Below, in pieces: positions 5,137 to 5,813 of a DNA stretch of 5,813 nucleotides. The stretch lies in NCBI GenBank assembly GCA_027016055.1, contig JALWBF010000212.1, positions 1-5,813 of the forward strand, written 5' to 3'. The notes beneath the pieces were generated by a model. That model saw only the letters and a list, made by a program, of their open reading frames with translations. It made no database searches and was not told the DNA's origin. The DNA is from Archaeoglobaceae archaeon (GTDB taxonomy: Archaea; Halobacteriota; Archaeoglobi; Archaeoglobales; Archaeoglobaceae). Position numbers and translations under genes: made by a program. Every line of letters begins with the position of its first letter. Positions within the stretch are counted from its first letter, which is position 1.

Positions 5137-5813
5137 ACGCAATCGAAACCAAAGATCTGCACGTATACTACGGAAGAAATCATGTGATAAAGGGTGTAAA
5201 TTTGGAAATCCCGGAGAAGTCCATTTTCGCGATAATGGGTCCTTCCGGCTGTGGGAAATCAACACTGCTGAGATCTTTGAACAGACTGCTCGAACTCAAT
5301 GAAGATGCGAGGATAGAGGGGGACATAAGGCTGTTCGGAAGGAGCGTGTTCGATATGGATCCTATAATCGTTAGAAGGGAGGTCGGAATGGTTTTCCAGC
5401 ATCCCAATCCTTTTCCGCACATGAGCATATTCGACAACGTCGCCTTGGGATTGAAACTTAACGGACTCGTCAAGTCGAAGGATGAGCTTAGGAAAATCGT
5501 AAAATGGGCTTTGGAGAAATCGGCTTTATGGGATGAGGTGAAGGATAAACTGCACGAGCCTGCTTCGGCATTAAGCGGTGGACAGATGCAGAGGCTATGC
5601 ATAGCCAGAGCTATAGCTTTAAAACCGAAGGTTCTGCTTATGGACGAGCCGACGGCTAACTTGGATCCGGTCAGCGCGAGGAAGATAGAGGAGCTGATAT
5701 TCGAACTTAAAAAGGATCTTACGATAGTTATCGTAACACATTCACCGGCTCAAGCGGCGAGGGTTAGCGACTACGTAGCGTTTTTGTATTTGGGGAGGCT
5801 GATAGAGGTAGGC
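5133..5813 (+). CDS. pstB: Phosphate import ATP-binding protein PstB (3' end outside window)
   Basis: Cytoplasmic ATPase that drives phosphate import through PstC/PstA. The frame is open to the window edge with 227 residues visible; PstB proteins are usually about 250, so some 25 residues are missing. All ABC motifs are present: Walker A GPSGCGKST (36-44), Q-loop Gln89 in VFQHPNPFPHMSIFDNVA (87-104), signature LSGGQMQR (147-154), Walker B VLLMDEPT (167-174, catalytic Glu172), D-loop ANLDP (175-179) and switch His203. The PNPFP.MSI.DNVA stretch and QAARVSDYVAFLYLGRLIEVG (207-227) are PstB hallmarks, separating it from other ABC ATPases. Two small departures from the common PstB pattern are ANLDP where SALDP is usual, and THSPAQAARVSD where THNMQQAARVSD is usual. 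Last gene in view; a phoU-like gene often follows but cannot be seen. Confidence 0.96.
   Translation, partial: MNAIETKDLHVYYGRNHVIKGVNLEIPEKSIFAIMGPSGCGKSTLLRSLNRLLELNEDARIEGDIRLFGRSVFDMDPIIVRREVGMVFQHPNPFPHMSIFDNVALGLKLNGLVKSKDELRKIVKWALEKSALWDEVKDKLHEPASALSGGQMQRLCIARAIALKPKVLLMDEPTANLDPVSARKIEELIFELKKDLTIVIVTHSPAQAARVSDYVAFLYLGRLIEVG

Noticed and set aside
5180..5602. 140-residue minus-strand frame opposite pstB
   Set aside because: Entirely antisense to the Walker A through signature region of PstB; composition (Ser/Leu/Pro rich) is what the complement of this gene gives.
5625..5790. Slightly unusual PstB D-loop (ANLDP) and THSPAQAARVSD as a sign of altered function
   Set aside because: All catalytic residues (Walker A Lys, Glu172, His203) are present and such substitutions are common among ABC ATPases; this is ordinary family variation.

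Overview
The window most likely comes from a hyperthermophilic euryarchaeon, probably of the Archaeoglobales (Archaeoglobus/Ferroglobus/Geoglobus); the domain call is firm, the order-level call is an impression. Support for Archaea: an archaeal Nip7-type PUA-domain ribosome biogenesis protein, AT-rich promoter elements that look like BRE/TATA boxes placed so that transcripts would begin at or very near start codons, strong GGAGG ribosome sites on operon-internal genes, and heavy use of AGG/AGA (Arg) and ATA (Ile) codons. The DNA is densely packed with moderate G+C; no gap between genes exceeds about 180 bases. I see no RNA gene, insertion sequence, CRISPR array or sign of recent transfer.

Left part (1-1555, + strand): the 3' end of threonine synthase (thrC), a short T-run that probably ends its transcript, then a two-gene unit. 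This unit holds an unrecognised 141-residue protein that appears to be leaderless, and a Nip7-like RNA-binding protein whose start lies inside the first gene (31-base overlap). Middle (1556-2149, - strand): hisH, the glutaminase subunit of imidazole glycerol phosphate synthase, tail-to-tail with nip7 with no spacer at all; the two stop codons form the palindrome TGATCA.

Right part (2150-5813, + strand): a regulatory interval divergent between hisH and pstS, then the phosphate ABC importer pstS-pstC-pstA-pstB, the last gene cut by the window edge. The genes overlap by 7, 11 and 4 bases, and the three downstream genes have strong Shine-Dalgarno sites, whereas pstS has a TATA box about 26 bases before its second ATG and no ribosome site, as expected for a leaderless first gene. 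PstS is a membrane-anchored lipoprotein that captures inorganic phosphate, PstC/PstA form the channel, and PstB is the ATPase. Just upstream of the pstS TATA box is a perfect tandem 9-bp repeat built of two TCTATAGA palindromes, plus another 10-bp palindrome farther out; this is the best candidate for a phosphate-responsive operator and the most interesting non-coding signal here.

Overall this is mostly ordinary housekeeping DNA. I did not find convincing evidence of a new biological system; the regulatory interval before pstS, the unknown nip7 partner gene and the zero-spacing convergent stops are the points most worth a second look.
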